This document shows, in pieces, positions 1 through 8,591 of a DNA stretch of 64,000 nucleotides (the stretch's first letter is position 1; each line of letters begins with the position of its first letter). A model generated the notes under the pieces. It saw only the letters and a program-made list of their open reading frames with translations, made no database searches and was not told the DNA's origin. Source of the stretch: CAYJPV01 sp964372095 (lineage in GTDB: Bacteria > Acidobacteriota > Vicinamibacteria > Vicinamibacterales > JAKQTR01); the NCBI GenBank assembly GCA_964372095.1, contig CAYJPV010000002.1, positions 124,001 to 188,000 on the forward strand, read 5' to 3'. The position numbers and the translations under genes were made by a program.

Positions 1-1
1 C

Positions 2-223
2 CTGGCGATCAAACGTGCCTACCATACGCTGTACCACGAGAAACTGAACGTCTCCCAAGCGATCGAGGCCTTGCTGTCGCAGCTGCCGTCGCCGTTCGTG
101 GAAGAAATCGTGGCGTTTATCCGCGCGTCGAAACGGGGTCTCTGCGCCGCCCGGCACAAGAACCACCACCACGGCGATGCGGACCAGTGGGACCACGGAC
201 AGGAAGGACGTGGTAGTCAGTAG
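2..223 (+). CDS. lpxA: Acyl-[ACP]--UDP-N-acetylglucosamine O-acyltransferase, C-terminal fragment
   Basis: This is the last 73 codons of a gene that begins before the window. The reading IKRAY near the start, then NVSQAIEALL and FIRASKRG, matches the helical C-terminal domain of LpxA, the cytoplasmic enzyme that commits UDP-GlcNAc to lipid A synthesis; the left-handed beta-helix lies outside the window. After FIRASKRG the protein has an atypical His/Asp/Gly-rich tail, and the last residues and the TAG stop (221-223) are encoded by the heptad repeat array that follows. The identification rests only on the C-terminal domain. It implies an LPS-type outer membrane. Confidence 0.72.
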   Translation: MAIKRAYHTLYHEKLNVSQAIEALLSQLPSPFVEEIVAFIRASKRGLCAARHKNHHHGDADQWDHGQEGRGSQ

Positions 224-360
224 TCAGTAGACAGTAGACAGTAGACAGTAGGTAGTAGCAGGGCCCGGAGTCTGTAGCCTGTAGTCCGTAGCCGGCTTCC
301 TACTTCCTACTTCCTACTGACTACTTCCTACTGACTACTTCCTACTGACTACTTCCTACT
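213..360. repeat. Heptad repeat array A
   Basis: About 21 consecutive 7-bp units fill the space between lpxA and the S9 peptidase. The left part uses GTAGTCA, GTAGACA and GTAGGTA; the middle has degenerate units such as AGTCTGT and AGCCTGT; the right part uses TTCCTAC and TGACTAC, close to the reverse complement of the left. The lpxA stop codon lies inside the second unit. The two halves could pair as a long hairpin. Confidence 0.9.
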
Positions 361-380
361 CAACGCCCCCGAGAGAACTT

Positions 381-3278
381 ATGCGTCTATCCACCAAGTT
401 GCCGACCGCGCTGTTCGTCCTTGCCCTGGCTGCTCCGCTGTCGGCCCAGCCGCGCCCGCTCCAGGCTGCGGATGTGTACGCCCTGAAGGATGTGGGCGAC
501 CCGCGCATCAGCCCCGACGGGCGCTGGGTGGCCTACACGGTCACCAGCCCCGACCGCGAGAAGGACAAACCCGACTCGGACATCTACCTGGTGCCTCTGG
601 CCGGCGGTGAGGCGATTCGCCTGACGGCGGGTGACCGGTCCGAGCAGAAGCCGCGATTCAGCCCGGATGGCCAGTGGCTGGCGTTCCTGGCCGCCGAACC
701 GGAAGGCGAGACGCAGGTCTGGCTGATGCGGCGGGCCGGCGGCGACGCGGTGGCGCTGACCAGCTATCAGGCGTCGGTGTCCGACCTGGTGTGGTCGCCC
801 GACAGCACCCGCCTGGCGCTCGTCGTCGAAGACCCCGACCCGGCGAAACCGGCTGGCGACACGGCCGGGGCATCCGACGACCGTCAATCGACCCGCCCGA
901 TCGTTGTCACGCGCCTGCAGTTCAAACGGGACGGAAAAGGGTACCTTTCGGACCAGCGCACGCACGTACACGTATTCGACGTGGCGACGCGCGTCTCGCG
1001 CCAGCTGACAAGCGGGCCGTTTGACGACAGCCAGCCTGCCTGGTCGCCCGACGGACGTACGGTGGCCTTCACGAGCAACCGCCTGCTGCCGGATACCGAC
1101 GCGGGCAAGAACAGCGACATCTTCGTCGTGCCGGCAACAGGCGGCATTCCGCGGACGGTCGCAAAGACGGAGCGCGCCGAGTCGAACCCGGTGTTCAGCC
1201 CCGACGGCGAACACCTGGTGTTCGTCACCGGAGGCGACCCCGGCGACATGTGGTACGGCGCCAGCCACGTGGCCACCGTGCCCGTCCGCGGCGGCACACC
1301 GAAGGCCCTGACCGCCAGCCTCGACCGCAACGTGCTGCAGCCGCTCTTCTCGAGAGACGGACGCGACGTCTACTTCCTGCTCGAAGACGGCGGTACGCAG
1401 CCGCTCGCCCGCATCCCGCTGGCGGGAGGCGCCATGGTGCGCGTGGCCGGCGCGCAATCCGGCATCACGGCATTCGACATCGGGCCGGCCGGCGAGATCG
1501 TGGTGCTGGAAAGTTCGTTCCACTACCCGGCCGAAGTGTCGCGCGTCACAGCCCCGCGCCCCGATGGCTCCGCCGGGCTCGAGCGGGTGACCCACGTCAA
1601 CGATACGTTCCTCGCGGGCATCGCCCTTGGAACGGTCGAACGGATCACGGCCACGAGCCCGGACGGCACGCGAGTCGAGGCATTCGTCACCAAACCACCG
1701 GCTTACACGACCGGCAAAGCCGCGCCGGCGATTCTGTGGCTGCACGGCGGGCCGGCCTCGCAGTACGCGGCGGTCTTCGACTTCGAATGTCAGGTGTTCG
1801 CGGCGCACGGGTACGCCGTGATTGCGCCGAACCCTCGCGGATCCACGGGGTACGGCACGGCGTTCAGCCGGGCGATCTGGGCCGACTGGGGCACCAAAGA
1901 CACGCAGGACGTCCTGGCCGTGGTCGATCACGTCGTCAAGATGGGCATCGCCGACCCCGACCGCCTCGGCGTCGGAGGCTGGAGTTACGGCGGCATCCTG
2001 ACGAACCATGTCGTCACGAAATCCACGCGGTTCAAAGCGGCCACGTCCGGCGCCGGCGCGGCGAACATCCTGGCGGGATACGGGACGGACCACTACCAGT
2101 ACGAGTACGAAGTGGAACTCGGCTTGCCCTGGAAAACCCGCGAGACGTACCTCACACTCTCGTCGTCATTCTTCGACGTCGAGAAGATCGTCACGCCGGT
2201 GCTGTACCTCTGCGGGCAGAAAGACATGAACGTGCCGCTGCTCAACAACGAGCAGCTCTACCAGGCCGTCCGCCGCGTCAACAAGGTGCCGACCGAACTG
2301 GTGATCTATCCCGAAGCGTGGCATGTGCTCGAAACGCCAAGCCACCAGCAGGACCGCTACGAGCGGAGCATCGCGTGGTACGACCGCTTCCTGAAACCCC
2401 GTGCTGCCCAGGGCACGCACCCCGCCGCGGAAACCACGTCGCTGCTGGGGAAGCCGCTGCACCAGGTCGAACTTGCGCCCTCAGCCCGTGACGCGGCCGC
2501 GCGCAACGTCGAGGCAGCCCGCCAGACGTTCGTGAAAACACCCGACAAAGCCGACACCATTCTCTGGCTCGGCCGGCATCAGGCCGCCGCCGGCCAGGTG
2601 CGCGCCGCCATCGAGACCTTTACGCGAGGCCTGGCGAAGTTCCCCAACGACGCCCGCTTCTACCGCCACCGCGGACACCGCTACATCACCCTCCGCGCGT
2701 TCGACCAGGCCATCGTCGATCTGACGCGCGCCAGCCAGCTGATCGCCGGCAAACCCGATGTGGACGAACCCACGTTGGCCGACCCCGCCGTGATGTCGAG
2801 CGAGACGCTGAACTACGCCATCTGGTACCACCTGGGCCTGGCCCACTACCTGAAGGGCGACTTCGAGCAGGCGCTCGCGGCGTACCGCGCGTGTGCCGAC
2901 ATGGCGAAAGGCAACGACGAACAGACCATTGGCATCAGCGACTGGCTCTACATGACGCTGCGCCGCCTCGGCCGCATTGACGACGCGGCCGCCGTCCTGG
3001 CCGCCATCAATCCCGCGATGAAGGTCCGGCCGGACCAGAACTACTTCAACCGCCTGATGATGTACAAGGGCGTCTACACGCCTGAAGATCTGCTGCGAGC
3101 CGGCGGCGACGCCGTCACCGCCGCCACCTACGGCTACGCTGTCGGCAACTGGTATCTCTACAACAGCCGGCAGCCCGAGGCGAAAGCGATCTTCCGCCGC
3201 ATCATCGAAGGCGCGAACTGGATGGCATTCGGCTACATCGCCGCCGAAGCCGAACTGGCACGGCTCGCCACCCGCTAA
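381..3278 (+). CDS. Secreted S9-family prolyl oligopeptidase/acylaminoacyl peptidase with C-terminal TPR region
   Basis: A 965-residue serine peptidase. Residues 1-22 form a signal peptide (cut after LSAQ), so it acts in the periplasm or outside. Residues about 30-400 form a beta-propeller with WD40/TolB-like repeats (ISPDGRW, FSPDGQ, WSPD, FSRDGR). The alpha/beta-hydrolase domain follows with an oxyanion-type WLHGGP and the catalytic triad Ser535 (GWSYGG), Asp615 (GQKDMNVP) and His648 (EAWHVL). After about residue 690 the protein continues for some 270 residues of helical TPR-like repeats (FPNDARFYRHRGHRY, YHLGLAHYLKGDFEQAL), an unusual addition because S9 enzymes normally end soon after the catalytic His. 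The start is supported by a signal peptide and GAGAG upstream. It probably degrades oligopeptides; the TPR part may bind a partner. Its stop overlaps the convergent AttH gene. Confidence 0.9.
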   Translation: MRLSTKLPTALFVLALAAPLSAQPRPLQAADVYALKDVGDPRISPDGRWVAYTVTSPDREKDKPDSDIYLVPLAGGEAIRLTAGDRSEQKPRFSPDGQWLAFLAAEPEGETQVWLMRRAGGDAVALTSYQASVSDLVWSPDSTRLALVVEDPDPAKPAGDTAGASDDRQSTRPIVVTRLQFKRDGKGYLSDQRTHVHVFDVATRVSRQLTSGPFDDSQPAWSPDGRTVAFTSNRLLPDTDAGKNSDIFVVPATGGIPRTVAKTERAESNPVFSPDGEHLVFVTGGDPGDMWYGASHVATVPVRGGTPKALTASLDRNVLQPLFSRDGRDVYFLLEDGGTQPLARIPLAGGAMVRVAGAQSGITAFDIGPAGEIVVLESSFHYPAEVSRVTAPRPDGSAGLERVTHVNDTFLAGIALGTVERITATSPDGTRVEAFVTKPPAYTTGKAAPAILWLHGGPASQYAAVFDFECQVFAAHGYAVIAPNPRGSTGYGTAFSRAIWADWGTKDTQDVLAVVDHVVKMGIADPDRLGVGGWSYGGILTNHVVTKSTRFKAATSGAGAANILAGYGTDHYQYEYEVELGLPWKTRETYLTLSSSFFDVEKIVTPVLYLCGQKDMNVPLLNNEQLYQAVRRVNKVPTELVIYPEAWHVLETPSHQQDRYERSIAWYDRFLKPRAAQGTHPAAETTSLLGKPLHQVELAPSARDAAARNVEAARQTFVKTPDKADTILWLGRHQAAAGQVRAAIETFTRGLAKFPNDARFYRHRGHRYITLRAFDQAIVDLTRASQLIAGKPDVDEPTLADPAVMSSETLNYAIWYHLGLAHYLKGDFEQALAAYRACADMAKGNDEQTIGISDWLYMTLRRLGRIDDAAAVLAAINPAMKVRPDQNYFNRLMMYKGVYTPEDLLRAGGDAVTAATYGYAVGNWYLYNSRQPEAKAIFRRIIEGANWMAFGYIAAEAELARLATR

Positions 3279-4411
3279 CTTGCTTCTTGCTTCTTGCTTC
3301 CTGCTTCCTGCAGCACCCGGCCCATGCTGCCGGCATACCCGGTCATCTCGAGGTATCCGCGGCCCGTGACGGCGCGTCCGCCGGCGCGGCCCGCGACATC
3401 GACGAGTCCTTCCCAGTACGAGATGCCCGTTGAGCCGGCCGTGCGCAGTTCCTGGTCGTCGAGGGGCGTCGAGACGTCCAGCGTGATGCCGTGGCGCGGA
3501 ACGGCCACGCGCCAGGTGACCGGGTACCGCGCGCCGCTGTCCTTTGACACCCACACCCGGCCCGCCGGTTCGATCGTGAAGTCGTCCGCCGACAGGTGCA
3601 CGATAGCGCCCCCGGGGCGCACCAGCGTGCCGCTCGAGTGCCGATCGCGGGTGCCGTCTTCCCGCCTCAACCGGTAGAGCATCAGGTCCGAGCCGTCATC
3701 GAGCTGCAGCGACAGCCAGTCCCATCCTTGCTGGCCCGCTTCAAGGAACGTCGTGCCGAACTCGTGATCCATCCAGCTGGCGCCCGTCACCTCGAACCGC
3801 TGTCCGTCAATCGTGAGCGTGCCGCGCGTCGGCATCCGGGTCAGCGAGTAGTAGTGGGAGGCGTTGCCGGGCTCCGAACCTTTCTGGCTGATGCCGTTGG
3901 CGCCGTTGATGACAGGCGGCCCCCCGGGATCCAGCACGAGGTCGACACCGAGATCCGCCGTCGCCGCCCGCAGCACGTGACGGCCCTGGCCGTCGAGCGT
4001 GGCCGACCAGTCTTCGTTCCACACGGCGTACGTGTCGGCACGCGCGGCGGCAAGGCCTGGCCCGCCCCGCGACAATCGTTCGCTGAAACGATAGCGGCGG
4101 CCCGCGGGATCCGACACGGCCACATGCGTCATGAACAGATCGCGCACGGCCCACCGGGACTGGCTGGCCGGCGCGAACGCCACGCCGACACGGAAGAACG
4201 TCACCTGATACCCGAACCGGCGGCCGTCCGGCGTGTCGACGTTGCCCGTGTAGTACCACCACTCGATCCGGTGGTCCGGGTGGCTGGCATGATCCGCCGG
4301 AAAGCTGAACGTGTAGCCAGCCGTCGCGGGGCGCCACCCGGCCGTTTGCGCACCGGCCGCGATCGCGCAGGCCACCACACAGACGACAACCAGCAGGCTG
4401 CGGCGCGTCAT
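3275..4411 (-). CDS. Secreted AttH/CrtC-like lipocalin-fold protein (predicted hydrolase, COG5621 type)
   Basis: 378 residues with a signal peptide (to about residue 21). The family signature HRIEWWYYTGN follows, with SWMDHEFG and GWDWLSLQLDDG further on, typical of the double-lipocalin AttH/hydroxyneurosporene-dehydratase-like family. These proteins are usually encoded beside an FtsX permease and an ATPase, as here: its ATG overlaps the permease stop by 4 bp (4408-4411), so translation is probably coupled. By analogy with AttEFGH and LolCDE it may handle a lipid or lipoprotein delivered by the transporter; the substrate is unknown. The last residues (QEAGSKKQEAS) are encoded by a heptad repeat array, so the natural C-terminus has been replaced or extended. 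It overlaps the S9 gene by 4 bp, tail to tail. Confidence 0.82.
   Translation of the reverse strand: MTRRSLLVVVCVVACAIAAGAQTAGWRPATAGYTFSFPADHASHPDHRIEWWYYTGNVDTPDGRRFGYQVTFFRVGVAFAPASQSRWAVRDLFMTHVAVSDPAGRRYRFSERLSRGGPGLAAARADTYAVWNEDWSATLDGQGRHVLRAATADLGVDLVLDPGGPPVINGANGISQKGSEPGNASHYYSLTRMPTRGTLTIDGQRFEVTGASWMDHEFGTTFLEAGQQGWDWLSLQLDDGSDLMLYRLRREDGTRDRHSSGTLVRPGGAIVHLSADDFTIEPAGRVWVSKDSGARYPVTWRVAVPRHGITLDVSTPLDDQELRTAGSTGISYWEGLVDVAGRAGGRAVTGRGYLEMTGYAGSMGRVLQEAGSKKQEAS
3280..3311. repeat. Heptad repeat array B (GCTTCTT/GCTTCCT)
   Basis: Four and a half 7-bp units of GCTTCTT and GCTTCCT directly after the S9 peptidase stop. On the minus strand the array is translated as the C-terminus of the AttH-like protein. 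Confidence 0.85.
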
Positions 4412-7044
4412 TCTTCACGCTCCATCACGAGGCGCGCGGCCCGGCGCGCCGGGAAGAAACCCGCCACGGCGGTGGCCACGAGCACGGCCACGGACGACTG
4501 CCCGAGAAACGCCCACGGCACGTGGAACTGAATCGTCCAGCCGAAACTCTGGACGTTGATGACAAAGATCAGCAGCAGCGACAACGCGAAGCCCACACCC
4601 AGTCCGACAGCCTGGCTGGCCGCCCCAATCAACACCGCTTCCAGCACCACAATCCGCCGCACCTGGCGCTGCGACGCGCCCACCAGGCGCAGCATGGTCA
4701 GTTCGCGCCGCCGCTCGAGCACGAGCGTCAGCAACGTGCCGGCCACGCCGAGCATCGCCACGAAAATCGCGATGATTTCCAGGGCGTACGTGATCGAGAA
4801 CGTGCTGTCGAAGATCCGGAGCACTTCGGTTCGCAGGGAGCGGTTCGTATAGATGAACGCGCGGTGGCCTTCGCCCAGACGGGCCAGGATCTCGCCGCGC
4901 ACCACCTCGGGGTCGGCCCCCTCATCCAGATACGCGGTCATGCCCGTCGGCGGCAGATCCCCGAAATGACGCCGGAACGTGCCGTGGTCCATCACCAGCA
5001 CGCCACGATCGCTCGTGTAGTCGAAATAGACGGCCGCCACCGCGAACGGCTTCGGACCGGCCGGCGTGGGCAACATCAGGGTGTCGCCGCGTTTTTTGCC
5101 GTACCGGTTGGCAAACGTCTCGGACATCACCACCGCATCGCGCCCGATCGCGCCCCGCAGCGCGGCCCGGCCATCTTCGGGATCCTTGAACAACAACGAT
5201 CCGAAACGCAGCACGATGTCGAAGTCGCCCGAGCCGAGGACGACGAGATTGGTCTCGTACACGAGATCCATGTTGCGGAACGCGTCAGCCGCCCGCACAG
5301 ACGGGTGTTCGCGGACGGCGTCCACGACCGGCGGCGACAACGTATGTTCCACGCCCGGCCTGGGCCGCACGCCCGGGCTCACGAAAAGATCCGCCTGCAG
5401 GGTCTGGCTCACCCAGTAACTCACCGTGTCGCGGAAACTCCCGATCATCACGGCGATGGCCACCATCATCGACAGGCTGACGGCCAGGGCCGCCACGGAA
5501 ATGGAGAGGCGCGGAATCGATGCGGCCAGGTTGGCGTGTGCCAGCAGGCCCGCGACGCCGAACCGCCGGCGCATGAACGTGCGCGAGGCTCTTGCCGTGA
5601 CGAACAGAATGGCGGGTACGAACAACGCGCCGCCGAACACGGTCACCAGGGCTGCGGTGTACCCGAAGACAGGCCGGCCGCCGAGCGGCCCCAACAGGGC
5701 CAGCAGCGCCGCCGCGCCCAGCAGCAGCACCGGCGCGACCAGGTGGCGCCGCCGCAGCCGGAACCGTGTCTCGAGGGTGTCGTGACCGCGCATGGCCGCC
5801 GTCGGCGGCACACGCGATGCCTCCGCCGCCGGCAGGGCGGCCGCCAGCAACGCCAGCGGCAGGCCCAGGGCCACCGCGAGTATGGCGTGGCCGAGGCTCA
5901 TGTCCGGCGGCACCGCCGCTGCCGCGATGTACAGCGTGCTGACGGTGGCGGCGGTCATCGAGACCGACAAGTCCGCCAGCACACGCGCCAGGCCCAGACC
6001 CGCCGCAATGCCCACGATCGACAGCGCGGCGGCTTCGCCCAGGAACAAGACCATCACCTGCCGGCGCGTGACCCCGAGCGCCCGCAGCGTCCCGATTTCT
6101 TCGCGCCGGGCGATCACCGAGATCGTGACGGTGTTGTAGATCAGGAAGAGCCCGACGATCAGCGCGATCCACGACAACGCCGTGAGGTTCATGTGGAACG
6201 CCGCCAGCATCCGTTCCACCTGCTCGCCGCGCCTGGACGGACGCTGCGCGGACAACCCCTCAGGCAACCGTGCCGCAATCGCGGCCAGGTCGGCGGCCAC
6301 ATCGCGCCCCGGCGCCAGCAGCACGTCGATCCGGTCGAGGCGGCCGAACCGATCGAACGCGGCCTGGGCGGCCGCGATGTCCATGAGGACGAAGTTGCCG
6401 TCCAGCACGCGCGCGGGCCCTTCGTCTTTCAGCAGACCCCGGACGACGAAGGTCTGAATGCGGTCGCCCGCCATGAGCCGCAAGGATCCGCCCAGCTTCA
6501 CGCCCTGCCGGCGGGCCAGCTTTTCGCTGATGACAATCGCATCGCTGGCGGTGAGCAGTTCGAGAAACTGGGCTGCCGTGACCGCCGTCCCGTCCGTCAC
6601 GACGCCAGCGGGTGACTGGACAGTCTCGAACTCGATCAGGTGATAGTCGCGAAACGGCAGGTCGCGCAGAATGTCGACGCCGAGCACCCGGACGGCTTCG
6701 GTGCGGGGACGGCCCCCCTCACCCGCTGCCGCCTCGGCGGTGATCAGCGCCATGTCGCCTTCGATCACCGGGCTCATCGCGCCGAACTCGCGCAGCCACC
6801 CCAGGTCCGGCAACCGCAGTTCGTCAACGCCGGCGCCGGCCGCCACCACTTCAACCGACGTCCGTCCGGCCACGGTATCGAGTGCGGTCTCGAATCCGCG
6901 GACTGAACTGGCGTTCGTCAACTGAATGGCGACAACCACCGCGATGCCCAGGGCCACCCCGGCAATCGTCGTCAGCGTCCGCGTCTTCTCCTGCCACAGA
7001 TGGCGCAGGACGAAACGCTCAAACAGACGCCATGGCATGGGCAC
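4408..7044 (-). CDS. FtsX/MacB-family ABC transporter permease (two FtsX domains)
   Basis: 878 residues. An N-terminal membrane segment (ALGIAVVVAIQLTNA, about residue 30) is followed by a MacB_PCD-type periplasmic domain. Four membrane segments lie between about 285 and 410 (LSWIALIVGLFLIYNTVTISVIARREEIGTLRALG, the classic FtsX motif). A second half repeats the plan and ends with another FtsX domain (LERRRELTMLRLVGASQRQVRRIV, about 780-870). The duplicated architecture matches LolC/E-like or AttF/G-like permeases that move lipids or lipoproteins across the periplasm instead of importing solutes. It overlaps the upstream ATPase gene by 26 bp and the downstream AttH gene by 4 bp, so the three form a tightly coupled operon. 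Confidence 0.9.
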   Translation of the reverse strand: MPMPWRLFERFVLRHLWQEKTRTLTTIAGVALGIAVVVAIQLTNASSVRGFETALDTVAGRTSVEVVAAGAGVDELRLPDLGWLREFGAMSPVIEGDMALITAEAAAGEGGRPRTEAVRVLGVDILRDLPFRDYHLIEFETVQSPAGVVTDGTAVTAAQFLELLTASDAIVISEKLARRQGVKLGGSLRLMAGDRIQTFVVRGLLKDEGPARVLDGNFVLMDIAAAQAAFDRFGRLDRIDVLLAPGRDVAADLAAIAARLPEGLSAQRPSRRGEQVERMLAAFHMNLTALSWIALIVGLFLIYNTVTISVIARREEIGTLRALGVTRRQVMVLFLGEAAALSIVGIAAGLGLARVLADLSVSMTAATVSTLYIAAAAVPPDMSLGHAILAVALGLPLALLAAALPAAEASRVPPTAAMRGHDTLETRFRLRRRHLVAPVLLLGAAALLALLGPLGGRPVFGYTAALVTVFGGALFVPAILFVTARASRTFMRRRFGVAGLLAHANLAASIPRLSISVAALAVSLSMMVAIAVMIGSFRDTVSYWVSQTLQADLFVSPGVRPRPGVEHTLSPPVVDAVREHPSVRAADAFRNMDLVYETNLVVLGSGDFDIVLRFGSLLFKDPEDGRAALRGAIGRDAVVMSETFANRYGKKRGDTLMLPTPAGPKPFAVAAVYFDYTSDRGVLVMDHGTFRRHFGDLPPTGMTAYLDEGADPEVVRGEILARLGEGHRAFIYTNRSLRTEVLRIFDSTFSITYALEIIAIFVAMLGVAGTLLTLVLERRRELTMLRLVGASQRQVRRIVVLEAVLIGAASQAVGLGVGFALSLLLIFVINVQSFGWTIQFHVPWAFLGQSSVAVLVATAVAGFFPARRAARLVMEREE

Positions 7045-7708
7045 CTTCCAGCAGTCCGTCCCGCATTCTCAACGTCCGGTGGGCCGCCGCCGCCACCTCC
7101 GGCGCATGGGTCGCCAGCAGCACGGTCACGCCAGTCTCGCGGTTGAGGTCGACAAGCAGCGACAACACCGCCGCGCCGTTTGCCGAATCCAGGTTGCCCG
7201 TCGGCTCGTCGGCGATGAGCAGCACCGGCCGGTGCACCAGGGCGCGGGCAATCGCCGCCCGCTGCAGTTCGCCGCCGGAGACCTGCTGCGGATAGTGCTG
7301 CAGGCGATGGCCGATGCCGACACGCCCGGCCAGGGCCGCGGCCCGCGCCACGGCGTCGCGTTCGCTCGCACCCGACAGCAGAGCGGGCAACATGATGTTG
7401 TCGCCCAGTGTCAGCGTCGGCAGCAGGTTGAAGAACTGGAAGACGAAGCCAATCCGATCCCGGCGCAGCCGCGTGAGCGCGTCGTCATCGAGGCTGCCGA
7501 CGTCGTGTCCGTCGAGCACCAGGCGCCCGCTTGTCGGCCGATCCATCGCGCCGCACAGGTGCAGCAACGTGGACTTGCCGCAGCCCGACGGTCCCATCAG
7601 GGCCACGCATTCGCCGGCGGCCACGCTGAACGACACCCCGCCCAGCGCCCGCACGGGCGACGCCCCTCCGATATACGTCCTGGTCAACGTGTCTGCAGTC
7701 AACATCAT
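7019..7708 (-). CDS. ABC transporter ATP-binding protein (LolD/MacB type)
   Basis: 229 residues from the ATG at 7708. Walker A is GPSGCGKST, the signature motif is VSGGELQRAAIARAL and Walker B is LLIADEPTGNLD, with an H-loop in LLATHAPEVA. This is the compact ATPase that pairs with FtsX-type permeases, here the one it overlaps by 26 bp. The frame stays open far upstream into the opposite-strand gene, but family alignment (MLTADTLTRTY) fixes the start here. Only 13 bp separate this ATG from the GTG of the divergent gene, leaving no room for an ordinary ribosome-binding site or promoter. Confidence 0.9.
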   Translation of the reverse strand: MMLTADTLTRTYIGGASPVRALGGVSFSVAAGECVALMGPSGCGKSTLLHLCGAMDRPTSGRLVLDGHDVGSLDDDALTRLRRDRIGFVFQFFNLLPTLTLGDNIMLPALLSGASERDAVARAAALAGRVGIGHRLQHYPQQVSGGELQRAAIARALVHRPVLLIADEPTGNLDSANGAAVLSLLVDLNRETGVTVLLATHAPEVAAAAHRTLRMRDGLLEGAHAMASV

Positions 7709-7721
7709 GTAACCTATCCGT

Positions 7722-8591
7722 GTGACGCGCCGCGGCTGGCACGCGATTCGTTTCCCGGTCCTGATCGGGCTCGGCACCGCCGGGCTGATTGCGGCGTCCG
7801 CCGCCACCCTCCGTGCGCCCGGCCCGCCCGAGGCGATCATCGAGCCGCAGACGGGCATGGTCCTCGTGGCCATCGAGCCCGGCACCTTCGACATGGGCAG
7901 CCGTCCCGACGAGGTGGGCCGGGCAGACGATGAGGTCGTGCGCCGGGTCACGTTGACCAAGCGTATCTTCATGGGGCGCTTCGAAGTCACCCAGGCCGAA
8001 TGGGCCAGCGTCATGCGCGAAAGCCCCAGTCATTTTTCGGGATGCAGCCGGTGCCCCGTCGAGAACGTGGATTTCTACGAAGTCGACGAGTTCATCTCGA
8101 ACCTCAACGCCCAGAGTACGTTTATGCGGTACCGGCTGCCAACCGAAGCCGAGTGGGAATACGCCTGCCGCGCCGGACAGACGACGCCATTTTCGACCGG
8201 CTTCCAGCTGACCGGTGCCGACGCCAACGTCGATGCGCGTTTCCCCTACGGTGACGGGCCAGCCGGCCAGTCCTACAACCGAACCTTGCCCGTCGGCCGC
8301 TTTGCCCCCAACGCCTGGGGCCTGTACGACATGCACGGCAACGTGTGGGAGTGGACCAACGACTGGTACGGGCCGTACGACCCGTCCAGCCTGAACGATC
8401 CGCTCGGGGCGCCGCCCGGGGGCACACGTGTCATTCGCGGCGGGAGCTGGCACTTCGACGTCAACAGCGCCCGGTGCGCGTTACGCTACACGCACGCGCC
8501 CCAAAACAAAGGGTTCAGCCTCGGGTTCCGTATCGTTGCCGAACCGGCCCACAGCCGGGCCCGCCGGCCGGACGACTACCGGAACCGGTAG
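7722..8591 (+). CDS. Formylglycine-generating-enzyme/SUMF1-like protein
   Basis: 289 residues. An N-terminal hydrophobic segment (FPVLIGLGTAGLIAASAATL) suggests a signal anchor. The FGE-sulfatase fold follows: GMVLVAIEPGTFDMGS, RLPTEAEWEYACRAG, GLYDMHGNVWEWTNDWYGP and RVIRGGSWHFDVNSARCALRY, then the terminal GFRIV. The family includes the sulfatase-activating formylglycine enzyme, but most bacterial members with an export signal and no sulfatase nearby have other or unknown roles, and none is nearby here. The GTG start lies 13 bp from a divergent start and has no visible Shine-Dalgarno; a start at the later ATG of MVLVAIEPG would remove the signal segment. It overlaps the next, convergent gene by 16 bp. 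Confidence 0.82.
   Translation: MTRRGWHAIRFPVLIGLGTAGLIAASAATLRAPGPPEAIIEPQTGMVLVAIEPGTFDMGSRPDEVGRADDEVVRRVTLTKRIFMGRFEVTQAEWASVMRESPSHFSGCSRCPVENVDFYEVDEFISNLNAQSTFMRYRLPTEAEWEYACRAGQTTPFSTGFQLTGADANVDARFPYGDGPAGQSYNRTLPVGRFAPNAWGLYDMHGNVWEWTNDWYGPYDPSSLNDPLGAPPGGTRVIRGGSWHFDVNSARCALRYTHAPQNKGFSLGFRIVAEPAHSRARRPDDYRNR

Noticed and set aside
213..360. CRISPR-like appearance of the repeat arrays
   Set aside because: Units are 7 bp with no unique spacers of 25-40 bp and no cas genes nearby.
4522..6615. 697-codon plus-strand frame opposite the FtsX permease
   Set aside because: Gln/His/Arg-rich shadow of a recognisable permease gene.
7722..8591. True sulfatase-activating formylglycine enzyme
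   Set aside because: No sulfatase gene nearby and the protein has an export-type N-terminus; only the fold is supported.
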